From contig CAZECM010000017.1 in assembly GCA_964510785.1 (NCBI GenBank), positions 1 to 52,337 of the forward strand: a stretch of 52,337 nucleotides of DNA, in the 5' to 3' direction. The position numbers were made by a program, and so were the translations under genes. The stretch comes from JAAYZM01 sp964510785 (lineage in GTDB: Bacteria > Actinomycetota > Actinomycetes > Actinomycetales > Cellulomonadaceae). This document shows, piece after piece, positions 15,720-26,014 of the stretch. The notes beneath the pieces were generated by a model. The model did not search any database, was not told the DNA's origin, and was given only the letters and a program-made list of their open reading frames with translations. Within the stretch, counting starts at the first letter, position 1; the number at the start of each line of letters is the position of its first letter.

Positions 15720-16688
15720 ATGACCACCCTCCGCAACGGGGGCGCGCGGCCTCAAGCGCGGGCCACGGAACACCGTGGCCCGCGCCCGAGGCGGGTCGCC
15801 CCCGGTCACCGCCTGCAACGCTGGCTCGGTGAGCACCCGCTCGGTGCCTTGCTCAGCGCCCCCTACACGGCGTTCGTCGTCGTCGTGTTCCTGGTGCCCT
15901 TCGGCTTCGGTGTCTGGATGTCGTTCCACGACTTCTACTTCACCGCCCCGGGTGTGCAGGTCCCGCACCCGTTCGTCGGGTTCGACAACTTCCAGCAGGT
16001 GCTGACCGACCCGGCGGTACGGCAGGCCTTCCGCAACCTGCTCGTGTTCCTCGTCATCAACGTGCCCCTGACGGTGGTCCTAGGCCTCGTGCTCTCGACC
16101 GGGCTCGACTCGGCGGTGCGCTGGAAAGGGTTCTTCCGCGTCTCGTACTACATCCCCTACGTCACCGCGTCGGTCGCGACCCTGGCCGTCTGGATCTTCA
16201 TGTTCAGCAGCAACGGCGTCGTGAACAAGCTGCTCGACATCGCCGCGCCGGACCCGTCCTGGCTCGCGAACCAGAACCTGATCATGCCGCTCATCGCGGT
16301 GTACGTGACCTGGAAGAACCTGGGTTTCTACGTCCTGCTCTACCTCGCCGGGCTGCAGAACGTCCCGCGCGAGCTGCACGAGGCTGCGGAGATGGACGGT
16401 GCGGGCACCTGGCGGAGGTTCCGCACGGTGACGCTCCCCGGACTTCGTCCGGTGACTTCGCTCGTGGTGCTGCTCTCGATCATCACCACCGGGCAGATCT
16501 TCACCGAGCCGTACCTGCTCACCGGCGGCGGGCCTGCCGGCGCGTCGATGACACCCGCGCTGCTCATGTACCAGAAGGGCATCCAGCAGGGACAGCCCGA
16601 CATCGCAGCCGCGATCGGAATGATCCTCGTCACCGCGGTGATGGTGCTGTCGCTCCTGTCGCGTCGACTCACGGAGAGGAAAGGCTGA
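15720..16688 (+). CDS. sugar ABC transporter permease (MalF/UgpA type)
   Basis: 322 residues with six membrane spans after a basic 40-residue cytosolic tail. The EAA loop reads EAAEMDGAGTWRRFRTVTLPGL and contacts the ATPase. First span FVVVVFLVPFGFGVWMSF and the following region are typical of the CUT1 first permease. ATG at 15720 follows the binding-protein stop by 29 bases; the frame is open far upstream, but that part overlaps the binding protein and is not homologous. The stop overlaps the second permease (TGATG). No ATPase gene is in the operon; a shared MsiK-like ATPase encoded elsewhere is expected, as is common in actinobacteria. Confidence 0.9.
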   Translation: MTTLRNGGARPQARATEHRGPRPRRVAPGHRLQRWLGEHPLGALLSAPYTAFVVVVFLVPFGFGVWMSFHDFYFTAPGVQVPHPFVGFDNFQQVLTDPAVRQAFRNLLVFLVINVPLTVVLGLVLSTGLDSAVRWKGFFRVSYYIPYVTASVATLAVWIFMFSSNGVVNKLLDIAAPDPSWLANQNLIMPLIAVYVTWKNLGFYVLLYLAGLQNVPRELHEAAEMDGAGTWRRFRTVTLPGLRPVTSLVVLLSIITTGQIFTEPYLLTGGGPAGASMTPALLMYQKGIQQGQPDIAAAIGMILVTAVMVLSLLSRRLTERKG

Positions 16689-17590
16689 TGGCAACCACCA
16701 CGTCGACCACGGTCCACGCACGACGTACGGCGCCCCGCGTCGAACGGGATGGCCGAGGCCGCCGCGCCTTGTCCGTGCTCCGCTTCGTGGCGCTGTTCGT
16801 CGGGGCGTTCCTCGCTCTCATCCCCTTCTACTACATGGTCATCGGGGCGTTGCAGAAGGAGAGGGACACCAGCGTCCTCGGCCTGCTCCCGCTGCCCGGC
16901 AACCTGACGCTCGAGAACTTCGTCGGGGTCAACGCGTCGATCGACCTGCTGGGCTCGCTGCTCAACTCGCTGATCATGACGGCGGGTGTCATGGGTTGCA
17001 CGCTCGTGCTGGGGCTGCTCGTCGGCTACGCACTGGCGAGCCTCTCGTTCCGCGGTCAGGGACTCGTGATGGCGCTCGTGCTGCTCGTCCAGGCGATCCC
17101 GTTCCAGCTGCTGATGATCCCCCTGTACGTCATGGTGGTCCGCTACTTCGGGCTCGCCGACAACTACCTGGGGATGATCCTTCCGTTCGCGGTCAACTCG
17201 GTCGCGGTGCTCATCTTCCGCCAGTTCTTCCTGCAGGTCCCGAGAGAGCTCTTCGACGCCGCGCGGATCGACGGGGCGAGCGAGCTCCGCATCCTGCGGT
17301 CGATCGCCGTGCCACTCGTGCGCCCCGCGATCCTGACCGCGATGCTCGTGACGTTCATCGGCCCGTGGAACGAGTTCCTGTGGCCGTTCCTGGTCACGAA
17401 GAACGCCTCGATGCAGCCCCTCGCCGTGAGTCTCGCGAACTTCTCCCAGGCGAACTCCACCTTCCAGGCGAACCCCATGGGTGCAGTCCTCGCCGGGGCG
17501 TGCGTGCTCGCGATCCCGGCCGTGGTCCTGTTCCTGCTGTTCCAGCGTCACTTCACACCCGCAAACCTCGGCTCGGCCATCAAGGGCTGA
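16688..17590 (+). CDS. sugar ABC transporter permease (MalG type)
   Basis: 300 residues, six spans. The EAA motif is DAARIDGASELRILRSIAVPLVRP, and the final segment ending HFTPANLGSAIKG is typical of the second CUT1 permease. ATG shares its A with the upstream stop, so the two permeases are coupled. It pairs with the preceding permease and the lipoprotein to form the importer; the ATPase is missing locally. The next gene follows after about 78 bases on the same strand. Confidence 0.9.
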   Translation: MATTTSTTVHARRTAPRVERDGRGRRALSVLRFVALFVGAFLALIPFYYMVIGALQKERDTSVLGLLPLPGNLTLENFVGVNASIDLLGSLLNSLIMTAGVMGCTLVLGLLVGYALASLSFRGQGLVMALVLLVQAIPFQLLMIPLYVMVVRYFGLADNYLGMILPFAVNSVAVLIFRQFFLQVPRELFDAARIDGASELRILRSIAVPLVRPAILTAMLVTFIGPWNEFLWPFLVTKNASMQPLAVSLANFSQANSTFQANPMGAVLAGACVLAIPAVVLFLLFQRHFTPANLGSAIKG

Positions 17591-17668
17591 TCCCCGCGTC
17601 CAGCGAGCACGCGACCCCGCACGGCACGGACCGACGACCTCGGCGTGCCCCGACTCAAGGCAAGGCAG

Positions 17669-18757
17669 ATGACCCACTCGAACCAGATCGAAGCCGTAGC
17701 AGCCGTCCCGTACGCGCTGCGTCGACTCGGGACGATCATGTCGCCCGAGCCCGGCAACCCGCTCGAGGCCGAGGGTGTCCTCAACCCCGGCACCGCGTGG
17801 GGCCCGGACGGCGAGCTCTACCTCTTTCCGCGACTCGTCGCCGAGGGCAACGTCTCACGGATCGGCCGGGCGCGCGTCGTGGTGGAGCACGGGGTGCCCG
17901 TGGCCGTCGAGCGGCTCGGCGTCGTCCTCTCCCCCGACGAGAGGTGGGAGTTCGGGCGGCAGAACGCCGGTGTCGAGGACCCCCGGATCACCTTCGTCGA
18001 GCCGCTCGGTCTGCACGTCATGACCTATGTCGCCTACGGGCCCCTGGGTCCGAGGCCCGCGCTCGCGGTCTCCCAGGACACCGTGACCTGGCGGCGGCTG
18101 GGCCCGCTCCGATTCGCCTACCAGCCCGAGCTGGGCACCGATCTCAACCTCTTCGCCAACAAGGACGTCGTCTTCTTCCCCGAGCTCGTGCCCGGCCCGG
18201 ACGGCCATCTCACCCTCGCGCTGCTGCACCGGCCCATGTGGGACCTGGACTGGCTGCGTCCCGGCGAGGGGACCCAGGTCCCCGTGGGGATCGACGACGA
18301 CAGGCCGTCGATCTGGATCGGGTACGTCGACATCGATGCCGCGCGACGCGACCTCTCGGCGCTGACCTACGTCGAGCACTCGTCGATGGTCGCTGCCCCC
18401 GTGATGGCCTACGAGGAGTCGAAGATCGGGGGTGGGCCCGCGCCGTTGCGGGTACCAGAGGGCTGGCTCGTGCTCCACCACGGCGTCACGGGCGCGAGCA
18501 CGCGAGGGTTCGACCTCGCGTACGGTGCCCGCTACACCGCCGGTGCGATGCTGCTGGACGCCGGCGATCCTCGGCGCGTCCTCGGGCGCACTCCCGAGCC
18601 GCTGCTCGTCCCGCAGACCGAGGACGAGCTGAAGGGCACGCTCGGAAACGTCGTGTTCCCCACCGCGGTCGAGGAGATCGAGGGGCGCCGGTTCGTGTTC
18701 TACGGCATGGCGGACTCCCGGATCGGTGTCGCCGAGCTGGTGCGGGACGATGGCTGA
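17669..18757 (+). CDS. GH130 family beta-mannoside phosphorylase/hydrolase
   Basis: 362 residues. GH130 hallmarks: NPLEAEGVLNPGTAW, VEDPRIT (Asp104, the expected proton donor), FANKDVVFFPEL, KIGGGPAPL, WLVLHHGV, and YTAGAMLLDAGDPRRVLGRTPEPLL. Most characterised members phosphorolyse beta-mannosides to alpha-mannose-1-phosphate; a few hydrolyse beta-1,2-mannosides. The next gene encodes a phosphomannomutase, which would use mannose-1-phosphate, so phosphorolysis is favoured. No signal peptide, so it acts on imported oligosaccharides in the cytoplasm. ATG 17669 is preferred to an in-frame GTG at 17645. The stop overlaps the next ATG by eight bases. Subfamily and linkage specificity cannot be told here. 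Confidence 0.85.
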   Translation: MTHSNQIEAVAAVPYALRRLGTIMSPEPGNPLEAEGVLNPGTAWGPDGELYLFPRLVAEGNVSRIGRARVVVEHGVPVAVERLGVVLSPDERWEFGRQNAGVEDPRITFVEPLGLHVMTYVAYGPLGPRPALAVSQDTVTWRRLGPLRFAYQPELGTDLNLFANKDVVFFPELVPGPDGHLTLALLHRPMWDLDWLRPGEGTQVPVGIDDDRPSIWIGYVDIDAARRDLSALTYVEHSSMVAAPVMAYEESKIGGGPAPLRVPEGWLVLHHGVTGASTRGFDLAYGARYTAGAMLLDAGDPRRVLGRTPEPLLVPQTEDELKGTLGNVVFPTAVEEIEGRRFVFYGMADSRIGVAELVRDDG

Positions 18758-20270
18758 GACCGTCGCGACGACCCGTGCGCTGCGGGGGGTCGTCAAGGCG
18801 TACGACGTGCGCGGGGTCGTCCCTGACGAGCTCGGGCCCGAGCTCGCGTGCGCCCTCGGGGCGGCGTTCGTCGAGACCGTGGTGCGCCCCGCCGTCGCGC
18901 CGGGGACGCCGCGCGTCGTCGTCGCCCGCGACATGCGGGACAGCGGTCCCGGCCTCGCCGCCGCGTTCGTCGAGGGTGTGCGCGTCGCGGGCGCGGACGT
19001 GCTCGACGCCGGACGATGCTCCACGGACGAGCTGTACTTCGCGTCGGGGCACCTGGAGGCCGCTGGCGCGATGTTCACCGCGAGCCACAACCCGGCGCAG
19101 TACAACGGGATCAAGCTGTGCCTGCCGGATGCGCGGCCGGTCGGTCGCGACACGGGCTTGCGTGAGATCGAGCGGCGGGCCGACGAGATCCTCGCCGGGG
19201 TTCCCGTGGTCGAGGGGCAGCGCGGGTCGTACGAACGGGTCGACGTCCTGGGTGCCTACGCCGAGCGGCTGCGCTCCCTCGTCGACCTGTCGCGAGGCCG
19301 TTCCCTGCGGGTGGTCGTCGACGCCGGCAACGGCATGGCTGGCCTGACCGTCCCCGCGGTCCTCGGGGTGGGGGCCGGCAGCTCCCCGCTACCGCTCGAG
19401 ATCGTGCCCCTCTACTTCGAGCTCGACGGGTCCTTCCCGCACCACGAGGCCAATCCCATCGCGGCCAAGAACACGGCCGCGCTGCAGGCCGAGGTGGCGC
19501 GGCTAGGAGCCGACATCGGTCTCGCTTTCGACGGCGACGCCGACCGGTGCTTCGTCGTCGACGAGCGTGGCCAGCGCGTCGACCCTTCCGTCGTGACGTT
19601 GCTGGTCGGGCTCCGCGAGGCACGGCGCGCACGTGAGCGCGGCGAGCACCCGGTCGTGCTGCACAACGCGATCACGTCGCGAGCCGTGCCCGAGATCCTC
19701 GGCGAGCACGGCGTGCGGACCGTGCGTACGCGGGTGGGGCACTCGTTCATCAAGGTGCTCATGGGTACCGAGGACGCCGTCTTCGGAGGCGAGCACAGCG
19801 GACACTTCTACTTCCGCGACTTCTACGGGGCGGACTCGGGGTTGCTCGCTGCGATGCACGTCCTGGCCGCGCTCGCCGACCAGGACGCCCCGCTGTCCGA
19901 GCTCGTCGGCGCCCTGGACCCGTATGTCCGGTCGGGTGAGATCGACGTCTGCGTAGGCGATGCGGTCCGCGCGCAGGCGCAGGTGCTCGCAGCCCTGGTG
20001 GCGACGTACTGGCACGACGCGCTCGAGGTCGACCACCTGGACGGGCTCACCGTCTCGCACTGGGGCGACGAGGGGGAGTCGTGGTGGCTCAACGTTCGCC
20101 CGTCGAACACCGAGCCGCTCCTGCGGCTCAACGTCGAGGCCACCGACGCCCAGGTGATGCGCCGGGTGCGGGATCGCGTGCTCGAGGTCCTGAGCCGCGG
20201 TGACGTCGACGCGACCCCTACCACCAGCAGCGCTCGCGGCGCAGATGAGTCGATCGAGCGGGTGGTCTGA
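18750..20270 (+). CDS. manB: phosphomannomutase/phosphoglucomutase
   Basis: 506 residues of the alpha-D-phosphohexomutase family. Motifs in order: KAYDVRGVVPDEL, the phosphoserine loop TASHNPAQYNG (Ser112), the magnesium loop FDGDADRCF, the sugar-specificity loop GGEHSGHFYF and the phosphate-binding C-terminal RPSNTEPLLRLN. It interconverts mannose-1-phosphate and mannose-6-phosphate; GEHSGH is the PMM/PGM-type specificity loop. A 50-residue extension relative to the family minimum is spread over the C-terminus. ATG overlaps the GH130 stop. It links GH130 (making Man-1-P) to ManA (using Man-6-P), so within this operon it is catabolic, although it could also feed GDP-mannose synthesis. Confidence 0.92.
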   Translation: MAETVATTRALRGVVKAYDVRGVVPDELGPELACALGAAFVETVVRPAVAPGTPRVVVARDMRDSGPGLAAAFVEGVRVAGADVLDAGRCSTDELYFASGHLEAAGAMFTASHNPAQYNGIKLCLPDARPVGRDTGLREIERRADEILAGVPVVEGQRGSYERVDVLGAYAERLRSLVDLSRGRSLRVVVDAGNGMAGLTVPAVLGVGAGSSPLPLEIVPLYFELDGSFPHHEANPIAAKNTAALQAEVARLGADIGLAFDGDADRCFVVDERGQRVDPSVVTLLVGLREARRARERGEHPVVLHNAITSRAVPEILGEHGVRTVRTRVGHSFIKVLMGTEDAVFGGEHSGHFYFRDFYGADSGLLAAMHVLAALADQDAPLSELVGALDPYVRSGEIDVCVGDAVRAQAQVLAALVATYWHDALEVDHLDGLTVSHWGDEGESWWLNVRPSNTEPLLRLNVEATDAQVMRRVRDRVLEVLSRGDVDATPTTSSARGADESIERVV

Positions 20271-20271
20271 C

Positions 20272-21444
20272 GTGTACCGCTTGGTCAATCCCGTTCGCCG
20301 TTACCCGTGGGGCTCGACGACTCTCGTCCAGCAGCTGTACGGGCACCCGGTGGACGGCCGTCCCGTCGCCGAGGTCTGGATCGGCGCGCACCCCGACGAC
20401 CCGTCCGTCGCCGACGGTCACGGGCGTCGCGTCTCGCTCGATGCGCTCATCGCCGCACGACCCGAGGAGATGCTCGGCCGCCGGGTGCTCGCCGTCGCTG
20501 GTCCGCGGCTGCCGTACCTCACGAAGATCCTTGCGGCCGCTCGCGCCCTGTCGGTCCAGGTGCACCCCACGAGCGTCCAGGCCGAGGCGGGGTTTGCTGG
20601 CGAGGAGGCGGCCGGCGTCGGCCGCGACTGCTCGACGCGGACGTACCGTGACCGCTCGCACAAGCCCGAGGTCGTCTACGCGTTGACCCGGTTCGAGCTG
20701 CTCAGCGGGCTGCGCGAGCCCGAGCAGGCCGCGAAGCTGGTCGCCGAGCTCGCGGTCCCTGCGCTCGACCCCCTCGTCGCGCTCTTGCGCGACGACGCCC
20801 GCGGGCCTGCGCACCGGGCGGGACTCATGTGGCTGCTCGAGCAGCGCGACTCCGGTGCACCCTGGGTCGACGAGGTCGACGAGGTCGCGCGGGACGGAGC
20901 GGGGGCGCGGCCCGAGCTGGGGGTCGTGCGAGACCTTGCATCCCAGTTCCCGGGGGACCCGGCACTCCTGGCCCCGCTGTTGCTCAACTACGAGCGGCTC
21001 GAGCCCGGGCAGGCGCTCTACACCGCCCCCGGCACGCTGCACGCCTACCTGCGCGGGATGGGCGTCGAGGTGATGGCGGCGTCGGACAACGTGCTGCGTG
21101 CCGGCCTGACCGGTAAGCACGTCGACGTCGACCAGGTACTTGCCGTGACCGACTTCAGCCCGCACCTGACGGGCTTCCTCCGCCCGGGGCGCCTCGGTCC
21201 CGGCGTGGTCGACTTCGTCCCGCCGGTGCCGGACTTCGCGCTGCGCGTCGTCACCGTCCGCGGTGGTGACAGTCTCGCGGGACCTGATGACGGGCCGCGC
21301 GTCGTGGTGTGCATCGAGGGCGAGGTACAGGTCGAGGCGGGCGACGCTCAGCGCCTCCAGCCCGGCGGGACGGTCTTCGTGCCGGACGTGGACGGCCCCC
21401 TGACCGTCTCGGGAAACGGGACGGTGGTGATCACCCGTGCCTGA
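20272..21444 (+). CDS. manA: mannose-6-phosphate isomerase, class I
   Basis: 390 residues of the type I phosphomannose isomerase fold, converting mannose-6-phosphate to fructose-6-phosphate. Zinc ligands are visible: Gln96 and His98 in SVQVHPT, Glu133 in HKPEVVYAL and His257 in PGTLHAYLRG. GTG at 20272 follows the manB stop by one base, indicating coupling; no earlier start is needed because conserved sequence (YRLVNPVRRYPWGS) begins there. With GH130 and ManB it completes a phosphorolytic mannose route into glycolysis that needs no mannokinase. A 191-base gap follows before the lyase gene. Confidence 0.93.
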   Translation: MYRLVNPVRRYPWGSTTLVQQLYGHPVDGRPVAEVWIGAHPDDPSVADGHGRRVSLDALIAARPEEMLGRRVLAVAGPRLPYLTKILAAARALSVQVHPTSVQAEAGFAGEEAAGVGRDCSTRTYRDRSHKPEVVYALTRFELLSGLREPEQAAKLVAELAVPALDPLVALLRDDARGPAHRAGLMWLLEQRDSGAPWVDEVDEVARDGAGARPELGVVRDLASQFPGDPALLAPLLLNYERLEPGQALYTAPGTLHAYLRGMGVEVMAASDNVLRAGLTGKHVDVDQVLAVTDFSPHLTGFLRPGRLGPGVVDFVPPVPDFALRVVTVRGGDSLAGPDDGPRVVVCIEGEVQVEAGDAQRLQPGGTVFVPDVDGPLTVSGNGTVVITRA

Positions 21445-21635
21445 AACCTCCAGCGAGCGCCCTTCCGGCACGTCCGGCGGCTCGACGGCGCCCGCGCGTT
21501 CCGCGCCCTGCCGCTCGACTCGCGCACCGCCCGCGCCCGGTGGGGACCTTCGGCTCGTCAGAGTTGCGCAACGTCACCCGCCGGTGCGTCGAGGCACCGC
21601 GCATCGCACGATCAGGATCAGCAAAGGAGCTTGAT

Positions 21636-24600
21636 ATGAGACACATCAGAGCATGGTTCGCCGTCGTCCTGGCCCTCGTGCTGGCGGGCGCCGGACTGGG
21701 CCCAGCGTCACCCGCCGCAGCGGCCACGCCGACCGAGGACGTGGACACCATCATCTCGCGGCTCAGGGACTACTACCTGGACCAGGGCGACGAGGTCATC
21801 ATCGCGAACGGCATCTTCTTGGCCCGCACCTCGGAAGCGCTCGAGTACGCGCAGACCCAGCAGCCGGACGGGTCGTGGTCCGACGTCAACTACGCGGACA
21901 GGACGAGCTCGGCGAACGGCGCCGTGTGGTCGGCGTACATCGCGCTCTACCGGATGCTCGCCATGGCGTACGCCTACCGTGACCCGGCTGCCGAGGGCTT
22001 CGAGGACCCGGCGCTCGTGACCGGCGTCGAGCGGGCGCTGCGGCACTGGGACGTGGCGGACCCGGGCAACACCAACTGGTGGGAGACCGAGATCGGCGAG
22101 TCGATGGCGATGGGCCGGCTCTCGGTGTTCCTGGGTGACGTGCTGGACGAGGACGCCTTCGACGTGAGCCTCCGGCACAACACCGGCAGGCTCGACGCGG
22201 TGGGCGCCAACGGCGCCTGGCGTACGACCAACTACCTCTTCGAGGCCGTGGCGACCTACGACTTCGACAAGATCACCGCCGGGTTCGACACCATGGTCCA
22301 GACGGTGGCGGTGGACAGCTCGGGGACGGTGCAGGAGGCCGTTCAGCCCGACGCGAGCTTCTGGGCCCACGGTGCCCAGCTCTACAGCGAGGGCTACGGC
22401 ATGGCCCTGTTCACCAACGTGGCGCTCTGGGCGGACGTCGCCCGGGGGACAGGTCTCGGGTTCACGCGTCAGCACCTCGACACGATCGCCTTCTACATCA
22501 TCGGCGGCACGCGGTGGATGATCCGTGGTGAGGTCGGGATGCTCTACCTGAACTACCGCCAGCCCAAGACGGTCGACGGGGTCACGAGCCACGCCTCGGA
22601 GTTCCTGGACCCGCTGAAGCGCATGGCCCGTACGGACGCGCTCTACGCGACCTCCTACCGAGCCCTCGCCGATAGCATCCACGGGCGGACGCGAACCAAC
22701 GGGGTGACGGGGAACAAGTACTTCTGGCGCTCCGAGTTCTCCTCGCACCTGCGGGAGGACTACGGAATCTTCACCCGGCTGAACTCGAGCCGTACCGTCG
22801 GTAGCGAGTATCGCTCCACCTTCCGGCCCGAGCTCGGCAACGAGATCATCTGGAACTCGGCCGGTGCCACGGCGATCCAGGTCACCAACCGGGAGTACCT
22901 CGACCTCGGGCCGACCTTCGACTGGTTCCACTACCCGGGTGTGACCGCGCCCTACTTCAGGGAGCAGACGCGCGGGACGAACGGTCGGACGGGTAACGGC
23001 GGCAGCTTCACGGGAGGCGTGTCGGACGGCACGTACGGCGTGAGCGTGCACAGCCTCGACCGCGCGGCGACGAAGGGGAGCAAGAGCTACTACTACTTCG
23101 ACGACGAGATGGTCGCCCTGGGTGCCGGCATCGAGTCCACGTCGGACTCCGCGGTGCACACGACCGTGAACCAGGCCGTCGCGGCGCAGAACGCCTCCGT
23201 CGACGGCGAGGTCGTGGCTCCGGGCACGGACTCCGCGCCCGTCGACGGTCCCTCCTGGGCCTACAACGACCAGGTCGGTTACGTCTTCCCCGCCGCCGCA
23301 CGCGTGTACGTGTCGAACAAGGCCCAGACGGGGAGCTGGATCGGTGAGGACACGGTCAGTCGCGACGCCTTCACGCTCTACTTCGACCACGGTGTGCAGC
23401 CGAGCGCGGCGGGCTACGAGTACGTCGTCCTGCCCGCCGCGACGCCCACGGAGGTCGAGGCCTACGCCGCTGCGCCCGCCGTCGAGGTGTTGAGCAACGA
23501 CGCCGCGGTGCAGGCCGTGCGGCACGGTGGGCTGCAGCGGACGATGGCGACCTTCTACGCGGCCGGGACGCTCGACCTGGGCGAGGGGCGGACCCTCGAG
23601 GTGTCCCAGCCGAGCATCCTCGTCCTGGACGAGTCCGGTGACGTTCCCGTCGTGAGCCTCGCGAACCCGAGCCAGCCCGGTCTCGTCGTCCACGTGTCGC
23701 TCGTCGACGCGGACGGGACCGCGCACGCGACCTTCGGTCTCGGCTCGGGCGCGAACCTCGGCAAGACCGTCACGGCCGCGCTCGTCTACTCGGACAGCGC
23801 CCCTTCGGCCTACTCGGCGAGCAGCTCCCAGGCCGGTCACGGCCCGGGTCTCGCCGGGGACGGTGACACGGCGACCGCGTGGCGGTCGGACGGAGACAGC
23901 ACCGCGTGGTTGACCAAGCGGCTCGATCCGGGTTCGTTCGTGACCGGCGTCACCGTGGACTGGGGCGAGGACTTCGCCGAGCGGTACCTGCTGCAGACCT
24001 CGCTGGACGGCATCACCTGGACCGATCTGCGGCTCGTGCAGGACGGCCCCGGTGGGCTGGTGCGCCTGGACGTCAGCCAGACGCTCGCCACCCACGTCCG
24101 GCTGCTCATGCTCGACAGCGCGAACGGTGACGGTTTCGAGGTGCGAGAGCTCGAGGTCGACGCGAGCGTGAACCTCGCGCTCGGCAAGCCGGTCTCGGTC
24201 TCGGGCACCTCGACCGGTTCGGCGGGGAACATCACCGACGGCAGCATGGAGACCCGCTGGGGCGCCAACCTCTCCGACACCGCCTGGGCCCAGGTCGACC
24301 TGGGTTCCGTGCGGCCGATCAAGCTGGTCCGGTTGTGGTGGGAGGCGTCGTACGCGCGTCAGTACAAGATCCAGGTGTCGGACGACGGCGCCGCATGGGA
24401 TGACGCGTACGTCACGTCCGGTGCCGGCAGCGACGGCGCGGCCGACGTGATCGTCGTCGACGAGGAGGCGCGCTACGTGCGGATGCAGTCCGTCCAGCGC
24501 ACCCACACTCAGTACGGCGTGTCGATCTGGGAGTTCGAGGTGTACGCCGACGACGCCATCGCGAGCGCCCCGACCGTCCCGGCCGGACCCGAGAACCTCG

Positions 24601-25783
24601 CGCTGGGCCGGCCGATCGTGGCCGACTCGGAGTACAACGCGAGCCTGGCTGCGGTCAACGCGAACGACGGCAACCCCACGACGCGCTGGGCGTCGCTGCG
24701 CCAGAGCGCGCCGTTCACGACGCAGCGCTGGCTCGAGGTCGATCTGGAGAGCACTCGGACGATCAACCAGGCCGCCCTGACCTGGGAGTCCGCGACCTCC
24801 AACGACTTCCGGATCGAGGGTTCGCTCGACGGTGACGTCTGGGAGGAGCTTGCGCACGTCCAGAAGACCTCCGCCGAGCTGAAGAACGTCGTCGACTTCG
24901 CCGACGCGGAGGCCCGCTACGTGCGGGTCATCGGTCTGCCGGTCACGCAGTACGGGCTGTCGCTCTTCGAGTTCGAGGTCTACGGCGGGTACAAGCTCAC
25001 GTGCTCGGCGTCGCCCCTGGTCGTCGAGCGTGACTCGACCGCGGTCCTCGCGGTCACGGTCGCGCCGTTCGAGGCCGACGACGGGTTCTTCGCGCACTCG
25101 CTCGACGACTCGGTGGCCGCCGTCGTCGGAACGCCGCGTGTGGACACCGACGGACGCATCGAGGTCGACCTGGCGACAGGTGACGCCGGTTCGACGTCCG
25201 TGCTGATCACCCACGCCAAGGGCGACGAGCTGTTGTGGTGCGACGTGACCATCAGGGTCGACACGGACGAGCTCGAGGCACTCGTGGCGCAGGCCGAGGG
25301 CCTCGAGAGCGTCCGGTACACCGCGGCCAGCTGGGCGCCCCTGCTTCCCGCGCTCGAGGCGGCCAAGGCGTTGCTGGCCCTCTCGGACGCGACGCAGGTC
25401 CAGATCGACGGGAGCGCCGTCGCGCTGGCGGGTGCGATCGCGGGACTGGAGGAGGTGCCCGCCGACGTGACCGCTCCGGTGGTGTCCGGGTCGGTCTCGG
25501 GTCGTACCGTGACGGTCACGGCTTCGGACGAGGGCGGTTCGGGTGTCGCTTCGATCGAGTACCGCCTGGGCGAGTCCGGTGCGTGGTTGGCGTACTCGGG
25601 GCCGGTGACGGTGCCGGGGACGGGTGCGGTGACGGTCCAGTTCCGGGCGACGGACGAGGCGGGCAACGTCTCGGAGGTCGGCTCGGTGCAGGTCGAGGCC
25701 GTGCCGCTCGTCGATGACACGGCTCCGATGGTGTCCGGGTCGGTCTCGGGTCGTACCGTGACGGTCACGGCTTCGGACGAGGG
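21636..25783 (+). CDS. secreted multidomain polysaccharide lyase family 8 protein (xanthan/hyaluronate-lyase type), N-terminal part up to the gap
   Basis: ATG 21636 follows AAAGGAG at good spacing. A signal peptide (residues 1-33, ending PAAAA) leads into a PL8 catalytic region (about 35-700): NTNWWETEIGESMAMGRL, VGAN (Asn192), FWAHGAQLYSEGYG with His245 and Tyr254 nine residues apart as in characterised PL8 lyases, RWMIRGEVGML and KSYYYFDDEMVALGAGI. Three discoidin-like F5/8C modules follow (about 712-845, 845-970, 985-1117), then an Ig-like domain (1118-1207), a helical FIVAR-like segment (1208-1274) and near-identical 83-residue Ig-like repeats that run into the 100-N gap. PL8 enzymes cleave by beta-elimination next to a uronic acid. 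Xanthan-lyase-like action is suggested by the mannose genes upstream; hyaluronan or chondroitin cannot be excluded. Confidence 0.85.
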
Positions 25784-26014
25784 NNNNNNNNNNNNNNNNN
25801 NNNNNNNNNNNNNNNNNNNNNNNNNNNNNNNNNNNNNNNNNNNNNNNNNNNNNNNNNNNNNNNNNNNNNNNNNNNNNNNNNNNACTCGGGGCCGGTGACG
25901 GTGCCGGGGACGGGTGCGGTGACGGTCCAGTTCCGGGCTACCGACGGAGCGGGCAACGTCTCGGCGGTCGGCTCGGTGCGGATCGCCGCTGTGCCGCCGG
26001 TCGAGGAGACGGCC
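25482..26014 (+). repeat. 249-bp tandem repeats encoding Ig-like domains, collapsed at a gap
   Basis: A first unit starts at 25482 and a second at 25731 (period 249 bases, 83 residues). The second runs into the N gap, and sequence after the gap matches the end of a unit. Long stretches (e.g. around 25484-25534 against 25733-25783) are identical. Each unit encodes an Ig-like fold with TVTASDEGGSGVASIEYRLG and VQFRATDEAGNVS. The true copy number is unknown. Confidence 0.85.
25784..25883. other. assembly gap (100 N)
   Basis: Exactly 100 N, a default placeholder length. It falls inside the tandem repeats. If one unit were completed, 59 bases would be missing, and 59 + 249n keeps the lyase in frame, whereas the 100-base filler shifts it. 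The frame break is therefore an artefact. Confidence 0.9.

Noticed and set aside
21708..25214. A 1168-codon open frame on the minus strand opposite the lyase
   Set aside because: High-GC codon shadow: residues are Arg/Gly/Val/His-rich without any domain, whereas the plus strand has clear PL8 and discoidin motifs.
25482..26014. Direct repeats as a CRISPR array
   Set aside because: The units are 249 bases, coding in phase and without unique spacers.
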